Counted from the first letter of the stretch, positions 10,287 to 21,509 are shown. The stretch: DNA of 64,000 bases from Macrophomina tecta (GCA_024180945.1 JAKSGN010000013.1:124001-188000); one strand, 5' to 3'. Made by a program: numbers and translations. The notes: generated from the letters alone by a model not told the origin.

Positions 10287-11015
10287 CTACAGCTTGGCCT
10301 TGGAGGCCTTCTTCCCGTGCGCCTGTTCCCACTTCTCAGCCAGGGCGGAGGCATTGGCGGCCTTCTCGGTGAGGGCCCTGTGCAGGTCCGCGTAGACGCC
10401 GCCCACTTCGATAAGGTTGGCGGGCTTGCCGACGCGATAGTCGAAGAAAACCACCCAGCCCGACGACTGGGCGACGATGGCCTGCTGGCGCAGGGACCAC
10501 AGCGAGGTGACGACGTAGTAGCGGTCGGGGCGCACTTCGGTGATGCGCGCGGCGACGAGGAGCTGCGCAGCACGGGGTTGGTGGCGGTCAGCGGGAACGG
10601 GACAAGAGGCGCATGGCGCGGGATAAAAGAAGGGAGGGCGCGCGGCGGCGGTGCTCACCGAGTCGGGGTAGGACACGGGCCGCTTCAGATCGACGCTGAG
10701 CGATTTGGACATGATGCCGACGCCCTTGGCCTTGAGCAGGTCCTGGTACTTGTCGCCCAGCTGGGCCTCGAAGCTCTCAAAGACGCGGAAGTTGCAGCAC
10801 GAGACGAAGTGCGAGAAGCCGTGGTTCTTGACGTGGCCGAAGGGGTCCTGGTCGTCGGCCCAGACCACGCCGTGCTCGGCCATGGTTGCCGGGTCGTAGC
10901 CCATGGCCACGGCCGTCCTGATGACGCTCTCGCGCAGCGGCTTGTAGGCCTCGCCGCCGCCGGGGGCGTGGTAGGACGAGGCCTCGAGGTGCGACGCGAA
11001 CTGAGCGATTGGCAT
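10287..11015 (-). CDS. Thioesterase-like hot-dog protein
   Basis: Resembles 4HBT/FabM-type acyl-CoA thioesterases, which hydrolyse acyl-CoA to free acid. Signature: VVWADDQDPFGHVKNHGFSH, matching the catalytic D-x-F-G-H-V-x-N loop at the start of the hot-dog helix, then VFESFEAQLGDKY and, on the last strand, QAIVAQSSGWVVFFDYRVGKP. Exons on the minus strand 11015-10659 and 10562-10287; the 96-nt intron (GTGAGC donor) is a multiple of three, so the frame stays open if retained. Spliced product 210 residues. The start at 11015 is the first Met near the domain; the open frame extends 193 codons further upstream, so a longer N-terminus is possible. Convergent with the peroxidase gene (148 bp). A place in acyl release for the cluster is inference. 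Confidence 0.82.
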   Translation of the reverse strand: MPIAQFASHLEASSYHAPGGGEAYKPLRESVIRTAVAMGYDPATMAEHGVVWADDQDPFGHVKNHGFSHFVSCCNFRVFESFEAQLGDKYQDLLKAKGVGIMSKSLSVDLKRPVSYPDSVSTAAARPPFFYPAPCASCPVPADRHQPRAAQLLVAARITEVRPDRYYVVTSLWSLRQQAIVAQSSGWVVFFDYRVGKPANLIEVGGVYADLHRALTEKAANASALAEKWEQAHGKKASKAKL

Positions 11016-11563
11016 GGCGGGGGACGGGCAGGCGGATGGGGTTGCGGTCGGCGCAGACGGGGCCAAGCTCGTCGCTGCGGTTAATAAATAGCAGGCACGA
11101 CAGGGTCCTCTGTGCATGCGCGGGGCATCGGCGGGGCACAGGGGTCTGGGGCCGGCCCGCGCGGCCCCCACCTCCGCGCTGCCATCCCGGCGCCGGGAAT
11201 CTGGCGGCATGACTCGCTTCCCTGCCGCCGGGTTCCGAGGCCTGCCGCAGCCACCGCCGCGGGCCCAGCCCGGACCCTGCGCCTCGATGGCGGGCGGATG
11301 CACCCACAGAGCCTCTCGCGAATCGCCCGCCCTCCTCATCCCGGCGCTCTGCCGCCGCGGCCGTTCTCCGACTCGTTTCGGCAGATAGTCGGCGTATCCG
11401 TATAGCGGAGTGAGGCTGCTGCGACAAGACGACAGCGCACGGCGTGGCTCACGACTAGCACACCACACCGCTCCGCCCCCGCTGGCGTGCCTGAGCGCAA
11501 TGCGGTATTTGAACCCGCCGCTGCGGCGCATGTCCGCTGGCATCCCCATCAGGCGCTGTCGCC

Positions 11564-12658
11564 ATGGCGAAGGCAACGGCTCGGCGTCCGCCACAGCGCC
11601 CGCCCGCTGCTGGGCCGCTGCTGCTTGACCGCTCGCGCTTGCCCCATTGGATGCGCAGCGACGCCTACATCCTCAGCGCCTACCGGTCTCCGCAGAATTC
11701 GTTCCGAGCCTGCTGTCGCTCGCTCTTCTACCTCCACAACGAGACGGTCAACATCTGGTCGCATTTGTCCGTCGGCACCGTGTTCCTGGCCCTCGCGGCG
11801 CGCCTGGCCCTGCTGCCGGCCGCGGCCACCGTGCGCGCCCAGGACCGCCTCGCGTTGCTGACGTACCTGCTTGGCGCTGCGTCCTGCTGCATGCTCTCGG
11901 TACGCGCGCCACGGCCGTCTCCATGCCCGCCCTAGCCCTGCACTGACGGCGACGATCCCAAACAGGCCTCCTACCACTGCATCAACTGCCACTCCGAGCG
12001 CGTCTCCGCCTACTGCCTCAAGCTTGACTACCTCGGCATTGTCTTCAACATCACCTCCACCTCGCTGTCCTCGACGCACTTCGGCCTGCATGACCAGGAC
12101 ATGGCCCTGGCCTCGCTGTACGCGAAGCTGCTGCTCGGCTGCGGCCTGGCCACCTTCTGGGTGACGTTGGACCCGACCTTCGATGGCAGCACCGCAGCCA
12201 AGTTCAGGTATGCCCGCTCCGCTTCTCCGCCGTCCCGCCTGCGCCTAACGCCGTCCAACCCCCCGGCAGATCCGCCGTCTTCATAGCGCTCTGCGCCTGC
12301 GGCTTCGCCCCCATCGCCCATGCCGCCTTGTCGCCCCGCCTTTCCCTCAGCGGCTTCGCCATCGAGTGCATCCTTGGCTCGTCCGCCTTCTACCTCATCG
12401 GCACCGCCCTCTACGTCTCGCACTTCCCGGAGAGCCGCTGGCCAGGGAGGTTCGACATATTTGTGAGTATACATGCGCCGCTACTGCGGCGTGGGCGCTC
12501 TTCAGTCCTCTTCACTTCCTCGGCCAGAGGCTACGCATGCAGCCCGACTGACTTTCTATCGGCAGGGAGCGAGCCACCAAATTTTCCACGTCTGCGTTAA
12601 CGTGGCGCAAGGCATCCACCTCCTGGGTCTTTCCAAGTTGCTATTGCAACGGCTGTGA
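11564..12658 (+). CDS. PAQR family membrane receptor (adiponectin receptor / haemolysin III type, Izh-like)
   Basis: Seven-TM protein of the progestin and adipoQ receptor family. Fungal members (Izh proteins) affect zinc and lipid homeostasis and animal relatives have ceramidase activity. Exons 11564-11899, 11966-12207, 12270-12462, 12566-12658 give 287 residues. All three family signatures are present: YLHNETVNIWSH before TM1; ASYHCINCHSE with the S-x3-H zinc site in TM2-3; and GASHQIFHVCV with H-x3-H in TM7. Splicing is needed for each and keeps phase. Divergent from the thioesterase-like gene (about 550 bp between starts) and upstream of the P450 in the same direction. A sensing or self-adaptation role for lipid products of the cluster is inference. 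Confidence 0.93.
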
Positions 12659-13286
12659 TGCATAGGTTCCGCTGTCGCACGACGCGCGAGTTCGACTTCA
12701 GCGCAATTGCGACGTAGGTCCTAGCTGGGATGATACTCCGGATGGGAGATGTTCGCTTTTGACAAATGTCTCCCCCGGCTGCTTATTCTATATTCGCACA
12801 AGTCCTCCAATCGCCAGGGAGGCACTCATGAGAGACTTCGGGCGCGGAGAAAGTGTGCGTGGATACAAGGCTGGCCACGTACTTTTTACAGATAACCTTT
12901 TTTTTTTTTTTTTTTTGGCTGGCCCGAAAGCCGAGGCCATTCAGATGTATAGATTAGAAATCGGCGTACGTTCGTAGAATGCACCATTAGGACATCTCGG
13001 GTACATCCCCGTTTTGCATGACCGTGCGATTTCTTAACTCCACTGTCGCGCCAGGAATAGGAGGGGTTCTGTGTCCGTCCTGCCGGCTCTGTGTGAACAG
13101 CCAATGTGCGGTCAAACGGCCGTATGTGTGAATCAGCATCTGCCCCTTTCCCGCTCGCCTCTTGACCGCCCAGTAGGTACAAGAACGGTACACCGCTAGC
13201 CGCTCCGTCGTCCTCTACGCCATCCGGAAAGCCCACGGTGGTGCCTTGTCCAGTTGCCACGAAGCGAATTGATATTTACTGTTGGG
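12659..13286. other. Intergenic region between PAQR and P450 genes
   Basis: Holds the 3' end of the PAQR transcript and the P450 promoter. A poly-T run lies at about 12898-12917. No gene recognised. Confidence 0.5.
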
Positions 13287-15033
13287 ATGACTCTCCCCGG
13301 AGGTCTCGACGGCCTGAGCGGGGGCTGCGCCCTTCGCCCGCTTGCAGTCGCCGTAGCTTTGGTCAGTCGCAGGACGAAGAGGGAATCACCAGCTCCGTAT
13401 TGACGAATCTCAGCTAGTCGCGTACGGAATCTCCACTGCCATCTACAACCTCTTCTTCCATCCGCTCCGCCGGTTTCCCGGACCGAAGCTGTATGCCATG
13501 ACTCGTCTGCCCTACGCCATCGACCTCGCCCGAGGCGACCTGGTCAAGACGGCCACCCGGCTGCATGAGCAGTACGGCGACGTAGTGCGCATCGCACCGG
13601 GTGAGCTCTCCTTCATCTCGGGCGAGACTGCGTGGTCGGACATCTACGGCTTCCGCGGCGGCAAGAGCGAGGAGCTGGGCAAGGACCTGGACTGGTACCT
13701 CCCGGCCCCCAACGGAACGCGCTCGCTGCTGTCGGCCTTTCGTGAGGACCACTCCCGCTTCCGCCGAGTCTTCTCGCACGCTTTTTCGGACCGGGCGCTG
13801 CGCGAGCAGGAACCGCTGGTCCAGCGCTACGTCGACATGCTTCTCCAGCGGCTGCGTGAGCACGCCGGCCAGGCCGTCGACATGGTGCGGTACTACAACT
13901 TCACGACCTTTGACATCATCGGGGACCTCACCTTCAACGAATCCTTTGGCTGCCTCGAGAGCGACGACTACCATTCGCTCGTCGCGGGCGCCTTCGCATC
14001 CGTCCGGGCGATCAGCTTCCGCTTGGCCATCCACTACTACAAGCTCGCAGAACGCCTCTACTTCGCGTTGCGGCCCAACGGCATCCACAAAGGCTCCAGT
14101 GTCTTCTTCGACTTCACTGCGGCCAGAGTCGACAAGCGGGTTAATACCGACACCAACCGCCCCGACTTCATCACCTTCGTCGAGCGCCAGTCCGACAGCA
14201 AGAGCCTGCGCGACGAGGAGCTCAAGGCTAACTGCTACCTCTTCCTCATCGCCGGTAGCGAGACCACCGCGACTACCCTGTCGGGCACGACCTACCTTCT
14301 CCTCAAGCACCCGCAAGCTTTGGCGAGACTCACGGCCGAGGTGCGAGACTGCTTCACGAACAGCGACGACATCACCTTCGAGGCCGCCGCCAAGCTGCCC
14401 TACTTGCAGGCCGTCCTGAACGAGGGTTTGAGGCTCTATCCGCCCGTACCCACCGGCTTTCCGCGGACCGTCCCGCGGGGAGGAGTGACGGTTAGCGGGC
14501 ACTTCATCCCCGAAAAGGTAAGATTCGAGATGGCGGAGGCGAATATCCAAGGGGCAGCTCATGGATCCCGGCAGAAATTGGTCCGTTAATGGTTCTTACG
14601 CTGAGAAAACTTCAAACAGACTTCCGTCTACGTCTCGCAATATCCTGCGAACCGCAGCGAGCGCAACTTCGCCGCTCCGAACTCGTTCATCCCGGAGCGG
14701 TGGCTGACAGCCGATGACGAGGACCCGCGATTCGCCAATGACAAGAAGAGCGTGCTCATGCCCTTTTCTAGTGGCCCGAGAAACTGCCTCGGTAAGAAGT
14801 AAGTAAAAGTCTATGACTCGATTGGCGCCGCTCTCTAATTCCTCTTTTTTTTTCTCTCTCTCTCTTCCAGCCTCGCATATGCAGAACTTCGGGCCATCCT
14901 TGCCAAAGTAATTTTCAACTTCGACATGGAGCTGGTTGATGACCAGACGGACTGGCTGGACCAGAAATGCTTCAACCTATGGGAGAAGTCACCGCTCCGG
15001 GTTAGGATTAATTTAGCGAAAGCGCGGGTCTAA
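13287..15033 (+). CDS. Cytochrome P450 monooxygenase (isotrichodermin hydroxylase-like)
   Basis: ER-anchored heme monooxygenase. Exons 13287-13361, 13414-14517, 14620-14798, 14871-15033 (introns 52, 102, 72 nt) give 506 residues, normal for the family. Seen in order: N-terminal anchor (LAVAVALLVAYGISTAIYNLF), proline hinge RRFPGPK, I-helix AGSETT from residue 305, ExxR at 362-365 (NEGLRLYPP), FIPERW, and the heme loop FSSGPRNCLGK with C449. The intact I-helix Thr points to O2 activation rather than an allene-oxide-synthase-type reaction. The short first exon starts at an ATG whose splice restores the membrane anchor. RIP-type TA-rich DNA begins within a few bases of the stop codon. Substrate unknown; an oxidised fatty acid is suggested by the neighbours only. 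Confidence 0.94.
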
Positions 15034-15904
15034 CAATTAGAAGATATTATAAAACATATTATAGTCTAAGGCCTAGTAGTATTATTAAGGCTTAACCTGT
15101 CTCTAATGTTTGATTAATTGATTCTATCAGGCTACGACACTGTCTAAGGTGGTATATAAGCCGTTCTTTCCGTTCCCCTATCGTTACCGTCGTCTCTGGC
15201 CTTTTCTTGCTTCTTAGTCCGACGTATTTAGGTTTTCCTTCGCTGTCCCTACGTTTCCTGTGGTAGGCCTGCCGTACCTCCTAGTTCTTTATAGGAACTG
15301 TATGGCCGCCTTAACTACTACGAGGTTTGGCTTCTACTTCTTCTTCGGGCCGTTAATCGGCTTTCCCGTCTACCTATCTTCCTATCTATTCTATCCTGCT
15401 AAAAGAAATGATATATCCCCCTATTTCGCCCCTATTTCTTTTACTAACTCCCGCCTAAGGGCCTGCTACCGTAGGTATGCTAGTAGTATATATCTAATCG
15501 TCTCCTACCCCGTGCTATACTTGTACTCGCTAGATTCCTCTCGTCCTAGCCTATATAGGTAGAATTTAAGGCGGGAGTGGTTTAAGCGGTACTAGATTAG
15601 GATTATCGCCTATTATAAGCCTGACACTACTATTAGGAGAATAGATACCCGATTCCTTACTAAAACGGCGGGTGTTGGCGCTTTTCGCTTAGGAATTGGG
15701 TACACGATTCTCGTTGCGAAAATTTTAAATTTACTCGGATAAGAGCAGTAAGTACCTAAGCTACTTTTACTAAGGTATTTCGTCGCGCGATAAAATACCC
15801 TATATATAATTTAGAAGAAAATTTATTTACATAAAAAGAGTAGTAACTCTTGCTATTACTAGAGGTATTTTATTATGTAATAAAATATTTGTATTAATAA
15901 GTTA
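15034..15904. other. Gene-free edge of RIP block, possible solo LTR
   Basis: TA-rich from the P450 stop onwards. A less mutated stretch at about 15125-15720 has a TATATAAG box at about 15154 followed by pyrimidine-rich DNA, like an LTR promoter. An inverted pair, about TACCCGATTCCTTA and TAGGAATTGGGTA, lies near 15645-15702. A frame of 100 codons here has no family signature and is not called. Confidence 0.4.
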
Positions 15905-16390
15905 AAAGATAATTATTATAGCATAGCCTTTATAAGAATAAAAAGTTAGAGAAGAGAATAAGCAGGGCATAGATATAACTATAGATAATTTTCTAAGTAT
16001 AGACTATATAGGTTATATAATCTCTAGTTTAACTAGTTAAAGGCTTAATATTCTAAACTTATAAAGTTTTTAGTTTATATATTTAATAGATTAATAGAAT
16101 AGATCTTTAAACTACTAGATTATATATACTCTTCTACTATATATAAACTATACTTTTTAGATAACTTTAACCTCTATAATTAACTTTAATAATAGAATTA
16201 AGACTTTATTAGTAATATAATCTTTATATATAGTATTTAGTTTTATTATATATTTAACTTAATTTCTTTTTCTTTTTATATCTATTTAAAAAAAAAATTT
16301 TTAATAGGTTTTCTCTTTCTTTAGTATTTAAATTCTTAAAGAAAAAGGCCTATTTATTATATTTAAACTATTATTCTTTTAAGAAAAGAA
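15905..16390 (+). repeat. LTR copy 2 of the gypsy element (heavily RIPed)
   Basis: Aligns by eye along its length with the LTR at 1124-1571 (for example GCATAGCCTTTA near the start, ACTATATATAAACTATAC in the middle, AGGTTTTCTCTTTCTTTAG near the end), with most C and G changed to T and A. Same orientation as copy 1. Boundaries approximate. Confidence 0.65.
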
Positions 16391-18140
16391 AGAATCTAAA
16401 ATTAAATCTTATTAAATTAAATACTACCCTATTTAATACGCGTAAAAAAAGTATATAATAGTATTAAAATCCTAGATAGAGATTAATTATTATAAACCCT
16501 AGAGGGACAAGAGCCTTATAACCCTATAAATAGAAAGCCTATATGGGAAAAGGCACCGTAGAAGCTAAGAACCTATAAGAATAATAGAGCTATAACGCCG
16601 GCGTGCCTATATAGGAAAAACAGCCTTAAGAAAGAACGGCGCGTATAGGCCTAGATAAAATAGTAGCGGAAGCCCGTACGGGAATAATACCTATATAGTA
16701 TAATAAGACTACGAAAATACTAACTAGGTTAAACTTTTATAGAGGAAGAATATTCCTAAGAAAAGAATTATAAATCTCGAAAACCGGCTTTAGACTAAGA
16801 GAAACGAATAGAAAAAAATCGAATAACTTATATAATCTAAGAAATAATAGTCTAGTAGTATAATACTCTCTTAACTAATATAGAAGTTAGATTTTAGAAA
16901 ATAGGTTTTAGCGCCTAAGTTACGTAGAACCTATAGGGCCTATCTAGATTAATCTAATCTAAGATTAATAATCTAATACTATTAATCTAGCTACTTTAAT
17001 CTAGCTATATTAATCTAGATTACTATAACTTTTCTATAGTATATAGATATACTCTTTAGATAGTACTTTAATCTTTATAGTTAACTTAAAGTTCTAATAT
17101 AATTCTATTAGAGGTAATAAGCCTAACGCGTATTATGTACTAATATATTCTATAATTACTACTATTATTCTAATTTTTTATTCTTCTCTTATTCTTTAAG
17201 ATAAATCTTTTAGCTATCTAATACTACTAGGCGATTTTAAAGCCTAGTAGAAGAGGCCGCCGTTATATTAATTTAGTAAAAAATTAAATTTAGAATATCT
17301 AAGAGCTAGCTTAGCCTATATAATAAATAAAATCTATTAGCACTAAGTTTTTATAGCTTATTAAAAAGCTAAAGACTTAAAATACTTAATTAATTTAGTA
17401 TATAATAAAGTAAAGCCCTACTATAATTAAAATAGTAGTATCTAAAAATTTTAATAAAAATAAAAAAAACTATAATTTTTTTACTCTAAATATAGTACTA
17501 TCTCTAGTTTAATTAAGTATAGTTTAATAATAATATAAAATTAGTACTCTTTATATTAATCTATTTTAAAAAAGAATATAAATATAAATAGAATTTTAAC
17601 TTTATAACTATTTAACTAATAAATATTTATTAAGAATAAAAATTAAATAAAAGTATTTAAATCTTAATAGAATTCTTATTACCTAGCTTAGTTACACTTA
17701 AGACTTTATAAGTATTAAAAGTTTTAAAAATAAACTTAGAGTCTTAGAAGCTTAGTATTATAAACCCTATAAATAATAATTCTATATAAATAAATATTTT
17801 CTAAGAAACAAAAACTTTTATAAAAGAAAATTCTATAAAAAATACTAGTTACTATTAAATATTAATAAGTAAGCTTATATAAGTATAACTTATTAATATA
17901 TTACCTTAGGTATTAGAATACTATCTAAGGTATAAAACGAATATATCTAGGAGTTATAGTAGTAGTAAACTATAGTAGTAAACTATAGTAATAAACTAAG
18001 ATAGTAAAATTTACTACTATATTTTACTAACTAATAACTAAATAAATATAGCCCCTACTAAAATTTCTTTTATATATTATAAAAGTTTAATTATTTCTAG
18101 TTATTACGGTATAAAAATTATATAAAACGGATAAGAATTA
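16391..18140. mobile_element. RIPed retroelement interior, repeated at 33040-33750
   Basis: No open frame. Segment 16500-16720 (TTATAACCCTATAAATAGAAAG and following) and segment 17030-17270 (TAGATAGTACTTTAATCTTTAT; AAGCCTAGTAGAAGAGGC) recur in the same order and orientation at 33040-33250 and 33510-33740. So both blocks descend from one element. Coding identity is lost to RIP; gypsy origin is suggested only by the adjacent LTR copy. Confidence 0.55.
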
Positions 18141-18474
18141 GGACTAGAATCTTATTTCTTATAAATTAACCTTATTAGATTTCTAATATAGTATATCTAG
18201 AAAAATCTAATTATATAAGAAATATCTATATATAAAAGACTCTAGATAGTACTATAGTTTTACTCTTTAAGACACGTAATACTTATAAATAAAATATAAG
18301 CTAATAAAAGCTTTATTCTATATTTTTATTTTTCTTTTTATTCTTCTTTATTAAATCTTTTATCTACTTCTTTCTTAGAGAATTATCTTCTTTTAACTAC
18401 TTACTAGGCTTTATTATTTATTATTTATAATATAGCTTAGGAATTCTTTACCTAAGCCTTAGCGCTTTATAGTT
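18141..18474 (+). repeat. About 330-bp direct repeat, left copy
   Basis: Matches 20527-20850 along its length (start GACTAGAATCTTATTTCTTATAAA, end CCTAAGCCTTAG then GCTTTATA), with many C/T and G/A differences. Possibly a solo LTR of another family. The two copies lie on either side of an intact Pogo element. Confidence 0.65.
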
Positions 18475-18668
18475 ACTAAGAAATAGTACTTAAAAAGCTT
18501 AGTTAAAAGTAAATAATATTATTAAATTCTATAAAAAAATAGTTTTCTTAAGAAAATAAATTCTATATAGAAAAACTAGATAAAATAATAAAAAACTATA
18601 TTCTAAAGAAATAATATTCTTATAGTAAAAGTTATATATAAAATCTAGAAAACTAATAAAATAGTATA

Positions 18669-20524
18669 ACGTGGTTGATAACCGAGCTGCGCATACAACC
18701 GAGCTGCGCACCCTACCAATGCCGCGCGACTTTGCAGGCTAATATCTCAACACTACAACAAGCTATTGCAATGCAACAAGTTTATTTAGAATTTTTAAAT
18801 TCATTAGTATCTAGCTTGCAGGTACGCAAATTGTGTCCTAGCATACCGCAGCGCCCGCAGCGCCTTTGTTGTGTCGCATCCCCACCCGTGCGCGCCCTCT
18901 TCGAAGACTCCCCACCCTCATCCCGCCCACCTACGTTGCTAGGAGCCATCAATTCAGCTGCCTCCTCTGCCGTCAACGACCCTCTAGTCTGGATATACTT
19001 CCTCTTGCCTGATTTCCGCTTGGTTAGAGTCTTATTGGCCTCCCGCAAGTCTGTGATTTCGGCGCGCAACAACACCAGTTCGTGTGCCATCGCTATAGTG
19101 CCTTTTGTTAGCTGAACCACAGCTTCTTTCAAGGAACTTGGCGAAGAACCTGCAGGAGGCGGAATCTTATTAAGGACAAAGGCTGATTGGAAGTCTACTT
19201 CGTGAAGAGTGCGCGGTGTTTTGGGCTCCCAAGGGGTGGTCTCTAGGGCAGGTGGCGTTGGCGTACGAAGCTTCACATCAAGCTTGGATAGCACCGCGTC
19301 TGGGTCTAGTGGGACTAGCCCAGCGCCTCTAAAGCTTGCAAGGATGTTCTCCTTCTTAAAAACCCGGTCGTGAGCTGCCCTGAAGGCTGGGAGGAACTCG
19401 GTCTTAGAGATATGGGTGACGTGCCTGCGCGCCAAGGCCGAGATCTCATCACCGTACGCGCGCTTCAACGGCGAATAGCAACCCACATCAAGTGGCTGCA
19501 ATAGGTGCGACGCGTGTGGGGGCATACAGAGAGCGATAATCCTGTTCTCCCTACAGAGATCCTGGAAATCCTGCGAGTTGTGGCTCTCGTGACCGTCGAT
19601 TATGAGCAGCCGGTGCGTGCCCACGGTACGCGACTTTGTATGCGCGTTAAAATGCTTTAACCACTCGACTCCGAGCTCGTTGGTCGTCCAGCCGTTCTCG
19701 GTGACTCCAATAGGCCAATCCTCGGGCACGAGGCCGTCCTGGTACCAGGTGGAGATGTGCTTCTTGCCTGCGAAGATGATGAAGGGGGGAATCACAGAGC
19801 CGTCGGCACAGATACACTCAATCGCGGTGGTCCACTCGCGATCGCCTGGCTGCACTAATTTCGCTTTGCCGCAGCGTTCTTCTGAGCCTGTAACCACGTA
19901 CCGCGTCGAGATTACACCCATCATAAAGCCAGTCTCGTCAAAGTTGTAGCTGTCTTCATCAAGGATGCCATACTTCGCCTTTATATTGCGCACCAGCTCG
20001 AACCACCTGCCAATCACCTCTGGATCTTCGTTCAAGGCTCGCTGGCGATCATAGGAACGTGTCATCCGAACCCTGAGCGCAGGCGATCGCTTAATGAGGT
20101 TATCCACCCAGCGCTTGCCTGTTGGCTTGCCACCCCGCTCTGCTAGCAACCTATCGGCCATTGCTCGCACAGCAAGCTTCGTAGGCGGAAACCCTCTTAA
20201 ATCCTGGTCCAATATACGCTCAACTATCACTAGCTCCTCTTCCTTGCTGAGCTTTCGCCCGTTGGCCTCGCAATCGCGTCGGGGGGTCGCTCCACCGCGT
20301 CGGCTGCGGAGCGTACTTGGGGGAACGGCGTAGAGGGCCGCAGCGCGTCGCTCGCTTAAAGACGCGTTTCGTTTACGAGATTGTATAGCTAGCTTAATTC
20401 TCGCTTCGTTAGAAGATGTCAGTGTGTGGTGTTGTGGATGCATCGCGTTTGAAGGTAGGTAGGATGGATTTTGGTGGTGGGGTGCGCAGCTCGGTTGTAT
20501 GCGCAGCTCGGTTATCAACCACGT
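18669..20524 (-). mobile_element. Fot1/Pogo-type DNA transposon A (intact)
   Basis: 1856 bp with perfect terminal inverted repeats of about 44 bp starting ACGTGGTTGATA, flanked by the TA duplication at 18667-18668 and 20525-20526. Each TIR holds the 13-mer ACCGAGCTGCGCA twice. The single transposase gene fills the interior on the minus strand. It is GC-rich and free of RIP although embedded in RIPed DNA, so it arrived after RIP acted here or escaped it. Confidence 0.95.
18782..20443 (-). CDS. Pogo/Fot1 transposase A
   Basis: Cut-and-paste DDE transposase of the Tc1/mariner superfamily. 553 residues from the Met at 20443; the open frame runs 25 codons further into the TIR, which is unlikely to be translated. 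Domains in order: N-terminal helix-turn-helix; CENP-B-type HTH (RILDQDLRGFPP to KRWVDNLIKR); DDE catalytic core with D169 (NFDETGFMMG), D283 (LLIIDGHESH) and D319 (LLQPLDVG), giving DD35D; and a C-terminal CCHC zinc knuckle (CGRCGMLGHNLRTC). No stop or frameshift, so it could be active. Nearest relatives in this window are transposases C and B. Confidence 0.95.
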   Translation of the reverse strand: MHPQHHTLTSSNEARIKLAIQSRKRNASLSERRAAALYAVPPSTLRSRRGGATPRRDCEANGRKLSKEEELVIVERILDQDLRGFPPTKLAVRAMADRLLAERGGKPTGKRWVDNLIKRSPALRVRMTRSYDRQRALNEDPEVIGRWFELVRNIKAKYGILDEDSYNFDETGFMMGVISTRYVVTGSEERCGKAKLVQPGDREWTTAIECICADGSVIPPFIIFAGKKHISTWYQDGLVPEDWPIGVTENGWTTNELGVEWLKHFNAHTKSRTVGTHRLLIIDGHESHNSQDFQDLCRENRIIALCMPPHASHLLQPLDVGCYSPLKRAYGDEISALARRHVTHISKTEFLPAFRAAHDRVFKKENILASFRGAGLVPLDPDAVLSKLDVKLRTPTPPALETTPWEPKTPRTLHEVDFQSAFVLNKIPPPAGSSPSSLKEAVVQLTKGTIAMAHELVLLRAEITDLREANKTLTKRKSGKRKYIQTRGSLTAEEAAELMAPSNVGGRDEGGESSKRARTGGDATQQRRCGRCGMLGHNLRTCKLDTNEFKNSK

Positions 20525-20526
20525 TA

Positions 20527-20850
20527 GGGCTAGAATCTTATTTCTTATAAATCACTCTCATTGGATTTCTAATATAGTATATCTAGAAGGATCTACTTAT
20601 ATAAGAAATAAGTATATATAAGAAACTCTAGATAGTACTATAGTTCCGCTCTTTAAGACGCGTAATACTAAGAAATCTAATATAAAAGCTTTATTCTATA
20701 TTCTTATTTTTTCTCTTATCTTTCTTTATAAAATCTTTTATCTACTTTTCTTTTAGAGAATTATCTTCTTCCGACTACTTACTAGGCTATATTATTTATA
20801 ATATAGCTTAGTAATCCTCTACCTAAGCCTTAGTGCTTTATAATTTATAG
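20527..20850 (+). repeat. About 330-bp direct repeat, right copy
   Basis: Less mutated partner of 18141-18474. It begins at the right-hand TA duplication of transposon A, so the transposon inserted at or next to its edge. Confidence 0.65.
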
Positions 20851-21509
20851 CACTAGTTAAGCTAACTTAATAATAAAAATAAATAATTAACTATTATTAT
20901 CTTAATTTTAATAACTATAAAAAAATTATAAATATATTTATAAATAAATTAATAATCTTTTAATAATTATTAATAACTTTATAGAAGTATTTTTTACTTA
21001 ATTTTTTAAATCTTTTTTTAATATATATCTATACTACTAACTTAAAATACTATAAGTAAAAATTAAACTATTTACTACTATATAAAAATATTTTATTATT
21101 AATTAGTTTTATTAGCTAGAATAGCCTTCTAATATCTAAAATCTTAATAAATAGCTAAACTAATAAAAAAATAATATATATAGTATAAAAATATTTAAAA
21201 AAAAAACTAATAATTATATTAAAATAAAATATTAATTTTTTTTAATTTTTTTATATAATTTTAAATATACTATAATAGCTATTAAAAAGTCTTCTAAAAT
21301 AATAAATACTAAATTAAAGATTACTAATTATATTCTTAACTACTAAAAGTATATTAAATATAAATAAGTAATTTAAGATAAAAGTAATATTTAAATAATA
21401 ATAATACTTTAAGATAAATTTTAAGTAGAAAATTTATTACTAAAGCTATATTTATATAATATATTTTATTAAATAACTAGCGTGGTTTAAGCGTGTTTAA
21501 GAGGCGTTA
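20851..21509. other. RIPed TA desert
   Basis: Extremely TA-rich with no open frame and no recognisable element. Confidence 0.6.

Noticed and set aside
13414..14562. 382-codon minus frame opposite the P450
   Set aside because: Antisense shadow of the P450 second exon; repetitive Glu/Val/Gly composition and no family motif.
15260..15562. 100-codon plus frame after the P450
   Set aside because: Lies in a possible LTR-like stretch, hydrophobic and aromatic by composition only, no start context or homology recognised.
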